Shown in pieces: positions 1-6,793 of a DNA stretch of 10,127 nucleotides. The first letter of the stretch is position 1; each line of letters begins with the position of its first letter. The stretch comes from Chrysochromulina parva (taxonomy: Eukaryota > Haptophyta > Prymnesiales > Chrysochromulinaceae). The notes below the pieces were generated by a model. That model was not told the DNA's origin. It saw nothing but the letters and a program-made list of their open reading frames with translations, and searched no databases. Where the stretch lies: contig PJAB01002173.1 in NCBI GenBank assembly GCA_002887195.1, forward strand, positions 1 through 10,127. Reading direction: 5' to 3'. The position numbers and the translations under genes are program-made.

Positions 1-213
1 GTTTGAATGAGTATGTTCCTAGACTCCTCCAGGACCCTCCCGGACACCAAGGAGGGTCTCGGAAATCCGGACATGTCAGGAATCTTGCTAGATTCCCCCA
101 CTTTACTGCTCAGTTGGCCGCGATGCGCCATGCACCATCGCCTCTAGTTCCGACCTAGTACCCGCCCGCCGACCGACGCGCGACAGCGCGTCTGCCATCT
201 CGCGCGCTGCTCC
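1..213. other. 3' flank of the ASNSD1-like gene with two short hairpins
   Basis: No convincing coding signal is seen here. Two short inverted repeats are visible. GACCCTCC at 33-40 pairs with GGAGGGTC at 51-58 across a 10-nt loop, and GGAATC at 79-84 pairs with GATTCC at 91-96 across a 6-nt loop. They lie downstream of the minus-strand stop codon at 214-216, so they could fall in its 3' UTR or in intergenic DNA. No polyadenylation signal can be named with confidence. Confidence 0.4.
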
Positions 214-2418
214 TCACGTGTCTGCGGCTCGCGCGCTGGCCCATGTGCCTCGCTTCTTGGAAAGGGCCTGCGGCAGGCTGGCATCGGTGCCGCGCCGGCC
301 ACGGCTGAGGCACTCTGCGTCGGGGTGGACGAGGTCGGCCAGATCCATCGCGTCCCCGAGGCGCGCCTGCCCGCACACATTCTTATTGGCGATGCGCGTC
401 CCGAATTGGATCGCACGCTTCTGCAGCGCGGTGCACTGCGTCAGCCCAAGCAGCCGAGCGAGGCGTCGCAGGATGAGCTTGTCTCCCGAGCCGGGCGGCA
501 AGCGAAGGTCGCAGATGAGGAGGAGTGGCGTCGTGGCGAGCACCTCCATCACCGTCTCATCCAAATAAGGATGGCGCGCCTCGCGCCCCCAGTCCGCAAT
601 CGTCCGGTCGTCGCGTCCGAGGTTACGTAGCCAGAGCCTCTCCCTTTCCGCCCGAAGCTCTGCCCCAAGTGCCACCCAACCCTCTTTTCGGAAGACGGTT
701 CGGTGGCGGCCGTACCCACCTAATTGCTCATCAGCACCTGAGCCGAGCAGCAGCACGCGCGCGCCGCTGCGATAGGGCGGGCCGCCGCCGCCTTGACGGG
801 CGATGCTGCCGCCCCCGCCGCCAACAGCATCAGCGGCATTCCTGCTGCCGCCGCGCCGGCTCCTTCCGACGCCTCTGCTGCTGCCGCCAGCTTTGTCGCC
901 GCCCGATGCGCCCCCACCCCCCAGTCCCCAGCCCCCAGCCAGTCCGCCCGATGCGCCTTCACCCGCCATCCGCACATGAATGCGAAGCTCCACCGAAGGC
1001 ACGCGCGCGCCGCCCTCGCCGCCGCCCTCGCCGCTGCCCTCGCCCCCACCTTCGATGGATAGTTCGAGGCTTGTGTGCACTTGGCAAGGGCTGCACGGCG
1101 CACGCGCGCGCGCAGCCTCCACCACGCCCATCGCCTCCCAAGCGCCGTACCGACACTGGCCACTCCAAGCGTCACGTGCAGACCCGTCGGCATCGGCGTC
1201 GGCGTCGGCGCACTCCTCCTCCTCCTCCTCCTCGCCGCCGCCGTCAGCCTGGCCGTTCGACGCGCACCGCAGCACGCCGCACGCACGCGCCCCAAAGTAG
1301 AAGGCGGCGCCAATGTTCATGTCCATCACCGTGTCAGAGGGCGCCAACAGCTCCTCGAGGGAGGTGCGGTGCTCGCGCAGCTCGGCGAGCGAGATATCGA
1401 TCTCGATGAGCTGGAAGCGCCGAGAGGGCGAGAGGCGACGGAGCTCACGCACGCCGCGACGGCCCGTGAGCCGATCGGGTGCGGCGGCGGCGCGGTCGCC
1501 GAAGGCAACGTTCAGAAGATCTAATGGCTCATCGGGCGGCAGGTGGAGATCCGCGAGCCTCGCTAGCACCATACAGTCGATGCCGCCCGAGAAGAGGACC
1601 GCGACGCGCGCCGAGGAGCTGGGTGGCGCGCGCGCCGTGCTGGGCGCGGACGCCGAGGGAGGCGGAGGCGTCGGCACGTCGCTCACGCGCCGTCGGACGG
1701 CATCTGAGAGAGCGGACAGCAGCCGGGCTGCCGCGGCGTGGCCGTCCGCCGTACTCGCTGCCTCCCAGTTGGCCATGGGCGGGCGCAGGGGCGGCGTCGC
1801 GTGCCAGCGCGTCTCCACGGAGCCGTCCGCTGCCACTCGCACGCTGCCCATGCCTTCCGCTGGAAGCTCGTTCCACACCCAAGAGGCACCGGCCTCCGTC
1901 TTGGGCGGCGCCACGGAGCTCAGTAGCAGCCGGTGGCATCCGGGCCGGCCGGTGGCGAGCACCGGCTCGGCGCGCAACAGGCTGCGCCGGCCCAGCCGGT
2001 CGCGCCCGTACCACAATGTGCGCGACGCCGCGTGCCAATACGCGAGCGCCCAAGGGCCGTGCACTCGGTGGAGCAGCGCCGGGATGTTGGCGGCGGTGCC
2101 GAGCGCGGCGAGGAGCCGAGCCGTGTCCGACGCGCCGGGCGGCACGTGAACGCCGTCGCCGCCAAAAATCTCGCCGTTGAAGAGCAGTACGTTTCCCGCT
2201 GTATCGGCCAGCGGCTGCGCCACCACCTCAGGCCCACGCAGGCTGAGCACCGCGCCCACGAGCCGCAGGCTGAAGCGAGGAGTCTGGCTGGCGAGGACGC
2301 GCTCCACCAACGAGTCCGGTCCACGCCGATGCAACGCGGCCACCGGCAGCTCGTTGCCGTGCGCCAGTGGGGCGTCGGCGTCGATGCCAACGAGCAAATC
2401 CAACCCAATGCCACACAT
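214..2418 (-). CDS. ASNSD1: Asparagine synthetase domain-containing protein 1-like (glutaminase + PP-loop ATPase), 734 aa
   Basis: The protein starts MCGI, so Cys2 would be the N-terminal nucleophile of a class II (Ntn) glutamine amidotransferase after Met removal. The glutaminase domain (about 1-200) has RRGPDS (31-36), NGEIF (81-85), SDT (97-99) and GRDRLGRRSL (138-147). The synthetase-like domain follows, with PP-loop SGGID (277-281), the DEPLDLLNVAF block (296-306), GSGADEQLGGYGRH (559-572), RHPYLDE (615-621) and the QKRAIQFGTRIA tail (666-677). These blocks match the ASNSD1 family closely and in order, unlike true asparagine synthetase; for example the PP-loop reads SGGIDCM rather than SGGLDSS. 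A physiological reaction for ASNSD1 is not established. At 734 aa it is longer than the roughly 640-aa human protein, mainly because of a Gly/Glu/Ala-rich insertion at about 385-552, which could be real or an in-frame intron. The start is fixed by the required Cys2. A TIR element begins 38 bp upstream of the ATG. Confidence 0.92.
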   Translation of the reverse strand: MCGIGLDLLVGIDADAPLAHGNELPVAALHRRGPDSLVERVLASQTPRFSLRLVGAVLSLRGPEVVAQPLADTAGNVLLFNGEIFGGDGVHVPPGASDTARLLAALGTAANIPALLHRVHGPWALAYWHAASRTLWYGRDRLGRRSLLRAEPVLATGRPGCHRLLLSSVAPPKTEAGASWVWNELPAEGMGSVRVAADGSVETRWHATPPLRPPMANWEAASTADGHAAAARLLSALSDAVRRRVSDVPTPPPPSASAPSTARAPPSSSARVAVLFSGGIDCMVLARLADLHLPPDEPLDLLNVAFGDRAAAAPDRLTGRRGVRELRRLSPSRRFQLIEIDISLAELREHRTSLEELLAPSDTVMDMNIGAAFYFGARACGVLRCASNGQADGGGEEEEEEECADADADADGSARDAWSGQCRYGAWEAMGVVEAARARAPCSPCQVHTSLELSIEGGGEGSGEGGGEGGARVPSVELRIHVRMAGEGASGGLAGGWGLGGGGASGGDKAGGSSRGVGRSRRGGSRNAADAVGGGGGSIARQGGGGPPYRSGARVLLLGSGADEQLGGYGRHRTVFRKEGWVALGAELRAERERLWLRNLGRDDRTIADWGREARHPYLDETVMEVLATTPLLLICDLRLPPGSGDKLILRRLARLLGLTQCTALQKRAIQFGTRIANKNVCGQARLGDAMDLADLVHPDAECLSRGRRGTDASLPQALSKKRGTWASARAADT
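1180..1245. repeat. Trinucleotide-repeat tract inside the ASNSD1-like ORF
   Basis: On the plus strand this is a run of GTCGGC-type and then CTC/CTCC triplets. Read on the coding strand it gives GGGEEEEEEE followed by an (AD)n run, at residues 392-413 of the ASNSD1-like protein. Similar triplet-rich DNA at about 980-1055 encodes the GGGEGSGEGGGEGG stretch. This is replication-slippage-prone sequence. It accounts for part of the insertion that separates the PP-loop half from the GSGADEQ half of the synthetase-like domain. Confidence 0.7.
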
Positions 2419-2456
2419 CGGCCCGGGCCTCTCTCCAGGGACTTTTTAGGCAGCAG

Positions 2457-2500
2457 GATTCCGAATAGGTGGGGGTCAGGGTATGATCGGCGAACCGAAA
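2457..2500 (+). repeat. Left terminal inverted repeat (44 bp)
   Basis: This is the exact reverse complement of 2930-2973. Identity stops at 2501 (T, where the partner arm has A). The perfect match of the arms suggests a recent insertion or continuing conversion between the ends. Confidence 0.92.
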
Positions 2501-2505
2501 TTTTG

Positions 2506-2564
2506 GTATGGGGGTATGCTCCAGCAGGCGGCCGCAGGCCGCTTTTTAGGGTATGGGGGTATGC
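2506..2564 (+). repeat. Left subterminal module: two GTATGGGGGTATGC copies 45 bp apart
   Basis: Identical 14-mers lie at 2506-2519 and 2551-2564. A second pair at 2861-2874 and 2906-2919 has the same 45-bp spacing and the same orientation. The 31-nt spacers share a GGCGGCC core and about 17 of 31 positions. The pairs are therefore direct repeats placed inside an otherwise inverted-repeat element. Confidence 0.85.
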
Positions 2565-2860
2565 GCCAAACCGGAGTCGGTGATTTCACATATACTTTCA
2601 CACACCATGCAAGGGCGCGAAGAGGTTTGGAGACGAGCATCGCAATCGATGTCTGGGGCATCGTCTTGCTTTCCAGCTCACGACAAAAAGTTGTGCACGA
2701 CACGACAAACGTTTCAGAATGCAACTCCCCGTCAACCTAAGTTGGGTAGGGGGACCGCACATCAAGACACTGGTAGGGGTCAGCCAGGGGTATGCACGTT
2801 TATGCTCCCCGGCCTTTCGCGTCCGTCACTCATACCATTTATGGAAGGTGGCTGTCAGGG

Positions 2861-2919
2861 GTATGGGGGTATGCTCTGTCGGGCGGCCACCAGACCGTCC
2901 ACAGAGTATGGGGGTATGC
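2861..2919 (+). repeat. Right subterminal module: two GTATGGGGGTATGC copies 45 bp apart
   Basis: This is the second copy of the 59-bp module at 2506-2564, in direct orientation with the same internal spacing. A degenerate partial copy (AGGGGTATGC) sits near 2786-2795. The 14-mer is G-rich and could serve as a protein-binding site. Nothing in the sequence proves a role. Confidence 0.85.
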
Positions 2920-2929
2920 CTGAAGAGCT

Positions 2930-2973
2930 TTTCGGTTCGCCGATCATACCCTGACCCCCACCTATTCGGAATC
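2930..2973 (-). repeat. Right terminal inverted repeat (44 bp)
   Basis: This is the exact reverse complement of 2457-2500, ending GGAATC at 2968-2973 and followed directly by CAG. Confidence 0.92.
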
Positions 2974-3113
2974 CAGTGGGTGAGATTCGTGAGAACGTCA
3001 ATCGGCGGTACTGTACCAAAATAGGTTTCTTAACATCAGCGTTTCTTTTTGTACATCGAGCGCTGCCGCAGCTCCGCACTCGTGATCCGGCGCGGCTGCT
3101 CTCCTCGCCGCGC

Positions 3114-3831
3114 TCATGCATAGCCGGGGATTTCGACCACCCTCGTCCCGTTCTTGTCGACGACCTTGCAGATCCAGTGGGGCACTGCGCACGCGAGAGA
3201 GGAGAGGCGCGTCAGCGGCTGTTGCAGCGCGCAGTGGCCTCGTGCACAACACAGGCAAATACGGGCGTCGGCGCGACGTGGCGTGACGTGGCGGGAACGC
3301 ACTCGAGATGGAGAAGCGGCGCTGCATCTCGGCGGTGCATAGGACCATGAGCTGGAGGCCCTCCTCGAGCGTCATGCCCGGCTTCCAGTGCGCGTCCAGC
3401 AGCGAGTTGACAAAGAAGCCGCAGTAGCCGTGCGCGCCCTTGTCGAGCTTCTGCATCGAGGCGAGGTAGTCAATGAAATAGAGCGACGGGCCTGCGTCTG
3501 TGTCGTAGCCCGCGAGCAGCATGTCGACGACGGCCATGCCCTTGCGCAACTTGGCCGACTTCTCGCCGCGTATGTAGTTTGCCACAGCGTGCGTCGACAT
3601 CGGCACGTTGTGACGGTAGTAGTTGAGCGCAATGTTCTTCTGAAAGTGCTCGGGCTCCTGCACACAGTCGGCCGGGTCGCCGCCCACGCCGAGCAGCTTG
3701 TGCGAGTCGAGCTCCATGATCTTGTCCGCCTCCTGGTGGAAGACCATGATCGAGCGCCCAGCGTTCCGGTCCGTCGCGATGATCGCGTAGTCCGCGCCCG
3801 TGAAGCCAATGATTGCGTCCTGGCCTGCCAT
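3114..3831 (-). CDS. PSMB2: 20S proteasome subunit beta type-2 (beta-4), two exons, 199 aa
   Basis: The coding sequence is the complement of 3303-3831 joined to 3114-3184. Exon 1 encodes the family hallmarks ADYAIIATDRNAG (13-25), ADKIMELDSHKLLGVGGDP, HFQKNIALNYYRHN, AVANYIRGEKSAKLRKG, LLAGYDTDAGPSLYFIDYLA and KGAHGYCGFF. Exon 2 restores the conserved C-terminus, ICKVVDKNGTRVVEIPGYA. The junction reads RRFSIS-MPHWICK, as expected from plant and human beta-4. The spliced length of 199 aa fits the roughly 200-aa family norm. Beta-4 is a structural, non-catalytic subunit of the proteasome core, with no Thr1 propeptide, and none is seen here. Without splicing the ORF runs on for 277 aa with a nonsense tail. 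The start at 3831 gives the normal short N-terminus. The gene diverges from the plus-strand gene starting at 4340. Confidence 0.95.
3185..3302 (-). other. Intron of the proteasome beta-4 gene (118 bp, GT-AG)
   Basis: The donor is CTCGA|GTGCGT, ending exon 1 at 3303. The acceptor is GTGCGCAG, ending at 3185. A branch-point-like CTGAC lies at 3215-3211 on the minus strand, followed by a pyrimidine-rich TCTCCTCTCTC tract. The intron is set by protein homology: the conserved C-terminus is in another frame, and this junction restores it without a gap. Confidence 0.9.
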
Positions 3832-4190
3832 CCGTACGGCGGCGGCGGCTGCAGCGGTGACGCTGCGCGGAAGTTGGGCCTGCGGTAGCGCGAGCGAGGC
3901 GACGAGGGTGGGGTGGAGCGGCGCGCGTCAGATGGCGCGTGCGAGACGGGGCACGCCGCCAAGCAGGGTGCACTATGCGCTCTGCATCCGGAGCGGTGCT
4001 TGCCGCAGCGCCACGACAGCTCGGCTGGCAGTTTTCTCTGAGCTTTCGGCCGCGCAGCGGATGCCTGAAGGTCTGCAGCCGGCTGCAGCCAGCTGGGCCG
4101 AGCGCGCGGCAGCAGCGGCGCGCTGGACAGCGCAGGCACACGGCGTTCGAGAGCAGCGCAGACGGTCGCACTCGCGCGGCGAAGGCGCAG

Positions 4191-4222
4191 CTTTTCACAG
4201 CTCGTATGTGATGTGTGAAGAG
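4191..4222. promoter_or_regulatory. Inverted repeat with TTCACA / TGTGAA arms
   Basis: CTTTTCACA (4191-4199) faces TGTGAAGAG (4214-4222), complementary at 8 of 9 positions across 14 nt. The same TTCACA/TGTGAA pair recurs inside the larger palindrome about 90 bp downstream. The two copies may be paired sites for one factor. This rests on sequence alone. Confidence 0.45.
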
Positions 4223-4276
4223 ACTTTTTTCTCACAGGTCGTCGCAAATGCTAGCTCCAACAGAGCGGCGCCGCTT

Positions 4277-4325
4277 GAAACCGAATGTTGTTCACATGAC
4301 GTAATCATGTGTGAACAACAGTTTC
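4277..4325 (+). promoter_or_regulatory. 49-bp imperfect palindrome around an ACGT core, 14 nt before the start codon
   Basis: GAAAC (4277-4281), TGTTGTTCAC (4286-4295) and ATGA (4296-4299) pair with TCAT (4305-4308), GTGAACAACA (4311-4320) and GTTTC (4321-4325). This gives 19 potential base pairs with a 4-nt bulge, a 2-nt bulge and a CGTAA loop. The centre contains ATGACGTAAT, which resembles ACGT-core sites bound by bZIP factors. It could act as a DNA site or, if transcribed, as a 5' UTR hairpin close to the ATG at 4340. Confidence 0.65.
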
Positions 4326-4339
4326 GAGCAAAGACGACC

Positions 4340-6238
4340 ATGGGGCGCTACACAGCCCCGTCCGCGGTCGACATGGAGTCTCAATACGTGCACTGGGTTC
4401 CGTCACATTCCGTGCGCGCTCCGGCAGCCTCCGCCCCAGCCTCACCCGCAGGCTTCAGCCTCGAGGCACGCGGCGGCAAGGTCAGCGACATGAAGAGGGC
4501 GCAGCTCGGCCTGGAGCTGCCGCTCTCGTCATCCATGAAGAGGCCCGCCGTTATCACGAGAACCCCGCTGTCACCCGCAGCGTTCGGGAGGCGTGGGGGC
4601 GCCAGCCCGCGCTACATGCCCGCGTCCGTGCCTCCGAGCGTCGACTGGACCACCATGATCGCCTCCTCAAAGCTTGCCGGTGCCTCGACCGCCGTTGCCC
4701 CGGAGGCCGCCGCGAAAGGCGAAGGGCCGCTGCCCTCGCCAGCCGCGGCGAGCCCGAGGAGTCCGGCCTCGCCGACCTCGCCGGCCGCGGAGGCGGGGCT
4801 GCCGCGTGCGCAGAGTTCGCCGAGCTTGCAACTTCGACGGCAGCAGATCGATGCGCTCACCGCGCCGTTTGCAGCCGAGCTTGCCCTCCTCACCTCGGGC
4901 CGCACGCTCGGCCTCGGGGAGCACCTAAAACGCATTGAGAGCGGGCTGGCGCCGCACCCCAGGGCGCTCGCGCAGGGCGTACCGCCCAAGCCGGTGCCCA
5001 ACCTCAAGCAGAAGCGGATGCAGTACGGCCGTGTCTACGTGCACCGGTGGAAGGAGCTCCAGGAGAGCCGTCAGAGCTCTGCGCCCAAGACGGCGGATCC
5101 GCTCGTGCTCGGCTCGCCCCTCGACATTGAGCGCTTCTTGAATGCGGAGCAAGGGCTCGCCCCGAGCTCGCAATCTCGCGCCCAGATGGACAGCGGCTGC
5201 TGCTCACACGGCCTGTCGCTGGTGCTCCCGAACCACTTTGGCGGCGCCGCGCGCAGCGGGCTCACCTCGACGTCCTCGAGCCGCCCAGGCACGCCTGGCA
5301 ACGCCTTCCCCGATTGGCTCCCAGGCGGTGGCGGCAGTGGGTACCATGCTGCCGTTGGGGCGCTCGGCATGGCGCTCGGCATGCCAGAGAGCCGCGATGG
5401 GCTCGTCGAGCGTGCCCTGTGCTCGGGTTCTGCCATCGAGCGGCCCGCGTGGGTGCAGAGGCAGCTCGAGGCGGCACGAGAGAACGCGGCGATCTGGGGG
5501 CTCAGCAGAGCCAACACGCCCGTCGCGGCGGCTGTACGCAGTCGTGCGAGTACGCCCGCTCTTCTTGACCAGCCAGCCAGCGCCAACCCCGGCCGGGGCG
5601 GCCTTGCGGGCGGCGCTGGGGGTGGCGCTGCCGCCGCCGCCGCCGCTGCTCGTGGCGGCGCCCGACGTGGCTCGCACGTACTCCGCACCTCCTCGTCCAT
5701 GGGCGACTTGCAACCGTCCGCACAGTCGATGCTGTCGGTGCAGTCGGTGCAATCGGTGCAGTCCCAGCCCGACACTGACCGGCTGCCCCCGGCGAGGCCG
5801 AACACGCCGGGATCGCCAAAGAGGGTACCTGATGAGAGAGGCAATCAGCAGGCAATCAGTAGTGATCAGGCTGGATCGCCACTGAGTGGCGTCGCCACCG
5901 CCGGCCTCGCGCCGCCGTGGGATGCACCGCGAGAGGGGAATGCGTTAGGGAATGCGCCGCGGCCAAGCACTGTGCCGGCTGCTATTGGCACTGGGCTTCC
6001 ACAGCCGCTGCCGCCAGGGTACGAGACGACTTTGCCGGCCACGCAGGTCGAGCGGATGGTCGCGCTGCGCCAGACGCAGCGACAGCGCGCCACGTCGCAC
6101 GATGTCGTGATGCCGCGCGCCCCTTCGTTGGCCGATATGGCCGCGAGCATGGACCATGCGATGATGGCGGCGGCGCCCGGCGCGGCCGGCTTGACTCCGC
6201 TCGACCTCCTACGGGCCGGCAGCGGCGGGTGGATTTAG
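4340..6238 (+). CDS. Hypothetical low-complexity protein, 632 aa, phosphosite-like motifs
   Basis: I do not recognise this protein. The start at 4340 is chosen because GACGACCATGGGG is a near-ideal Kozak context and begins the sensible composition; 180 further in-frame codons upstream would run into the beta-4 gene. Most of the chain is Ala/Ser/Pro/Gly-rich and probably disordered. The most protein-like segment is about 163-245, with LQLRRQQIDALTAPFAAELA, GEHLKRIESGL and the basic KQKRMQYGRVYVHRWKEL. A second helical patch is WVQRQLEAARENAAIW (371-386). Ser/Thr motifs after Arg recur: RAQSSPSL (156), RASTPAL (402), RTSSSMGDL (449) and RAPSLADM (593), as do SP/TP sites, suggesting kinase or 14-3-3 regulation. 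There is a Gly/Ala run (419-440) and a VQS repeat (467-475). No signal peptide or membrane segment is evident. GC-rich codon use matches its neighbours. Confidence 0.75.
   Translation: MGRYTAPSAVDMESQYVHWVPSHSVRAPAASAPASPAGFSLEARGGKVSDMKRAQLGLELPLSSSMKRPAVITRTPLSPAAFGRRGGASPRYMPASVPPSVDWTTMIASSKLAGASTAVAPEAAAKGEGPLPSPAAASPRSPASPTSPAAEAGLPRAQSSPSLQLRRQQIDALTAPFAAELALLTSGRTLGLGEHLKRIESGLAPHPRALAQGVPPKPVPNLKQKRMQYGRVYVHRWKELQESRQSSAPKTADPLVLGSPLDIERFLNAEQGLAPSSQSRAQMDSGCCSHGLSLVLPNHFGGAARSGLTSTSSSRPGTPGNAFPDWLPGGGGSGYHAAVGALGMALGMPESRDGLVERALCSGSAIERPAWVQRQLEAARENAAIWGLSRANTPVAAAVRSRASTPALLDQPASANPGRGGLAGGAGGGAAAAAAAARGGARRGSHVLRTSSSMGDLQPSAQSMLSVQSVQSVQSQPDTDRLPPARPNTPGSPKRVPDERGNQQAISSDQAGSPLSGVATAGLAPPWDAPREGNALGNAPRPSTVPAAIGTGLPQPLPPGYETTLPATQVERMVALRQTQRQRATSHDVVMPRAPSLADMAASMDHAMMAAAPGAAGLTPLDLLRAGSGGWI
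5735..5764 (+). repeat. 9-bp tandem repeat (TCGGTGCAG) encoding Ser-Val-Gln
   Basis: Three copies of TCGGTGCAG, one with A in place of G at the last position, encode SVQSVQSVQ in the 632-aa protein. This is simple in-frame coding slippage. Confidence 0.75.
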
Positions 6239-6793
6239 CAGCATAGGAGCGTTCGGTTCATGTTGTTACCGATTGAATTCAGAATTGTTTCATGTGACAG
6301 TGTCCGGATCCACATCGACATCGTCCGGGACATCCGAGGACGGGAGCAGGGACCGCTGGTCGCTGCCGCCCGCGCGCGGGGGACACGAGCGGTCGAGTTC
6401 CGTTCCGCGAGCCCCGCGCTCTGGGTCTGGCGTCTCGCGGGCTCTGCGTCCAACGACATTCGAGATTGGAACCGCAAACTATGCGGAACCTGGGGCGCCC
6501 CGGGCGGGCCGACCAGCTCGCAGCTGGACGGCTGCGGAGCTGGAGGACGCGCGCTCGGCGGAGGACGCTGTCCCCGACACGCACCTCACACGGCCGTGTG
6601 CGTGCTCGCCCCCCTCTATACGAACTCTCTATAGTCTATACGTCGCTCGCGGCCGGCGGGTAGGGTATCTAAGACCCCCGTCCATAGCTACGCTATAGTT
6701 ACCGGCTTCATCTCACCCTTCGTTGGCCCTGCTACTCGTACTTACATACGTCCTTACTTACCCTTTGGTGGCCGTGTGGCGGACGCCTCGGTA
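6239..6793. other. Convergent intergenic region
   Basis: The plus-strand gene ends at 6238 and the minus-strand gene at 6794, so this stretch should hold both 3' UTRs. Open frames here, for example 6260-6634 and 6273-6698 on the plus strand, have no recognisable protein features. Composition shifts from GC-rich (6330-6600) to a mixed stretch with repeated CTATACG and CTATAG motifs at about 6614-6700. I see no RNA gene. The right edge carries the first copy of a 40-bp direct repeat. Confidence 0.5.

Larger units (their letters stand above)
2457..2973. mobile_element. 517-bp non-autonomous TIR (MITE-like) DNA element
   Basis: The ends are perfect 44-bp inverted repeats, at 2457-2500 and 2930-2973. 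The repeat starts GATTCCGAATAGGTGGGG and ends GGCGAACCGAAA. CAG flanks both ends as a possible 3-bp target duplication. No credible transposase ORF lies inside, so it would have to be mobilised in trans. Subterminal direct copies of GTATGGGGGTATGC sit at 2506, 2551, 2861 and 2906, which could be transposase-binding sites. A 3-bp duplication occurs in CACTA and PIF/Harbinger-type families, but neither a CACTA end nor a TWA target is present, so the superfamily is unassigned. The element lies 38 bp upstream of the ASNSD1-like start codon and 140 bp beyond the proteasome gene's stop. Confidence 0.82.
2454..2976. repeat. Putative 3-bp target-site duplication (CAG) flanking the TIR element
   Basis: CAG occupies 2454-2456 immediately before the left inverted repeat and 2974-2976 immediately after the right one. 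Three bases can match by chance. The duplication is credible mainly because it abuts 44-bp perfect inverted repeats. If the boundary is drawn one base further out, the repeats become 45 bp (GGATTCC...) and the flanks no longer match. Confidence 0.5.
3832..4339. promoter_or_regulatory. Divergent promoter region between proteasome beta-4 (-) and the 632-aa gene (+)
   Basis: These 508 bp separate two start codons that point away from each other, so they should hold both promoters and both 5' UTRs. An ORF stays open through the region on the plus strand. Its translation is compositionally random Ala/Arg, and it would overlap the beta-4 start codon. I see no clear TATA box. Two TTCACA...TGTGAA inverted repeats and an ATGACGTAAT site occur in the half nearer the plus-strand gene. 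Confidence 0.6.

Noticed and set aside
33..96. Rho-independent terminator hairpins downstream of the ASNSD1-like gene
   Set aside because: The stems are only 6-8 bp without a following T tract, and the genes are eukaryotic, where such terminators are not used.
525..2149. Long plus-strand ORFs opposite the ASNSD1-like gene (525-1409, 1313-2149)
   Set aside because: They are Arg/Pro/Ser-rich antisense shadows of a GC-rich coding sequence with strong homology on the minus strand.
2476..2954. Transposase gene inside the TIR element
   Set aside because: The open frames (82-133 aa) have no catalytic motifs and mostly translate the inverted and subterminal repeats.
2457..2973. Introner spliced from the ASNSD1-like 5' UTR
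   Set aside because: Neither strand shows a clear GT donor and AG acceptor at the element ends; the CAG flanks alone are not enough.
2419..3113. Upstream ORF like the prefoldin-like ASDURF found before human ASNSD1
   Set aside because: The space is taken by the TIR element and no prefoldin-like helical ORF is visible.
3800..4339. 180-codon N-terminal extension of the plus-strand 632-aa protein
   Set aside because: It overlaps the beta-4 start codon and the divergent promoter, has random Ala/Arg composition, and includes the palindrome. The ATG at 4340 has a far better context.
6260..6698. Small plus-strand genes in the convergent intergenic region
   Set aside because: Composition is random, no domain is visible, and position between two 3' ends makes them unlikely.
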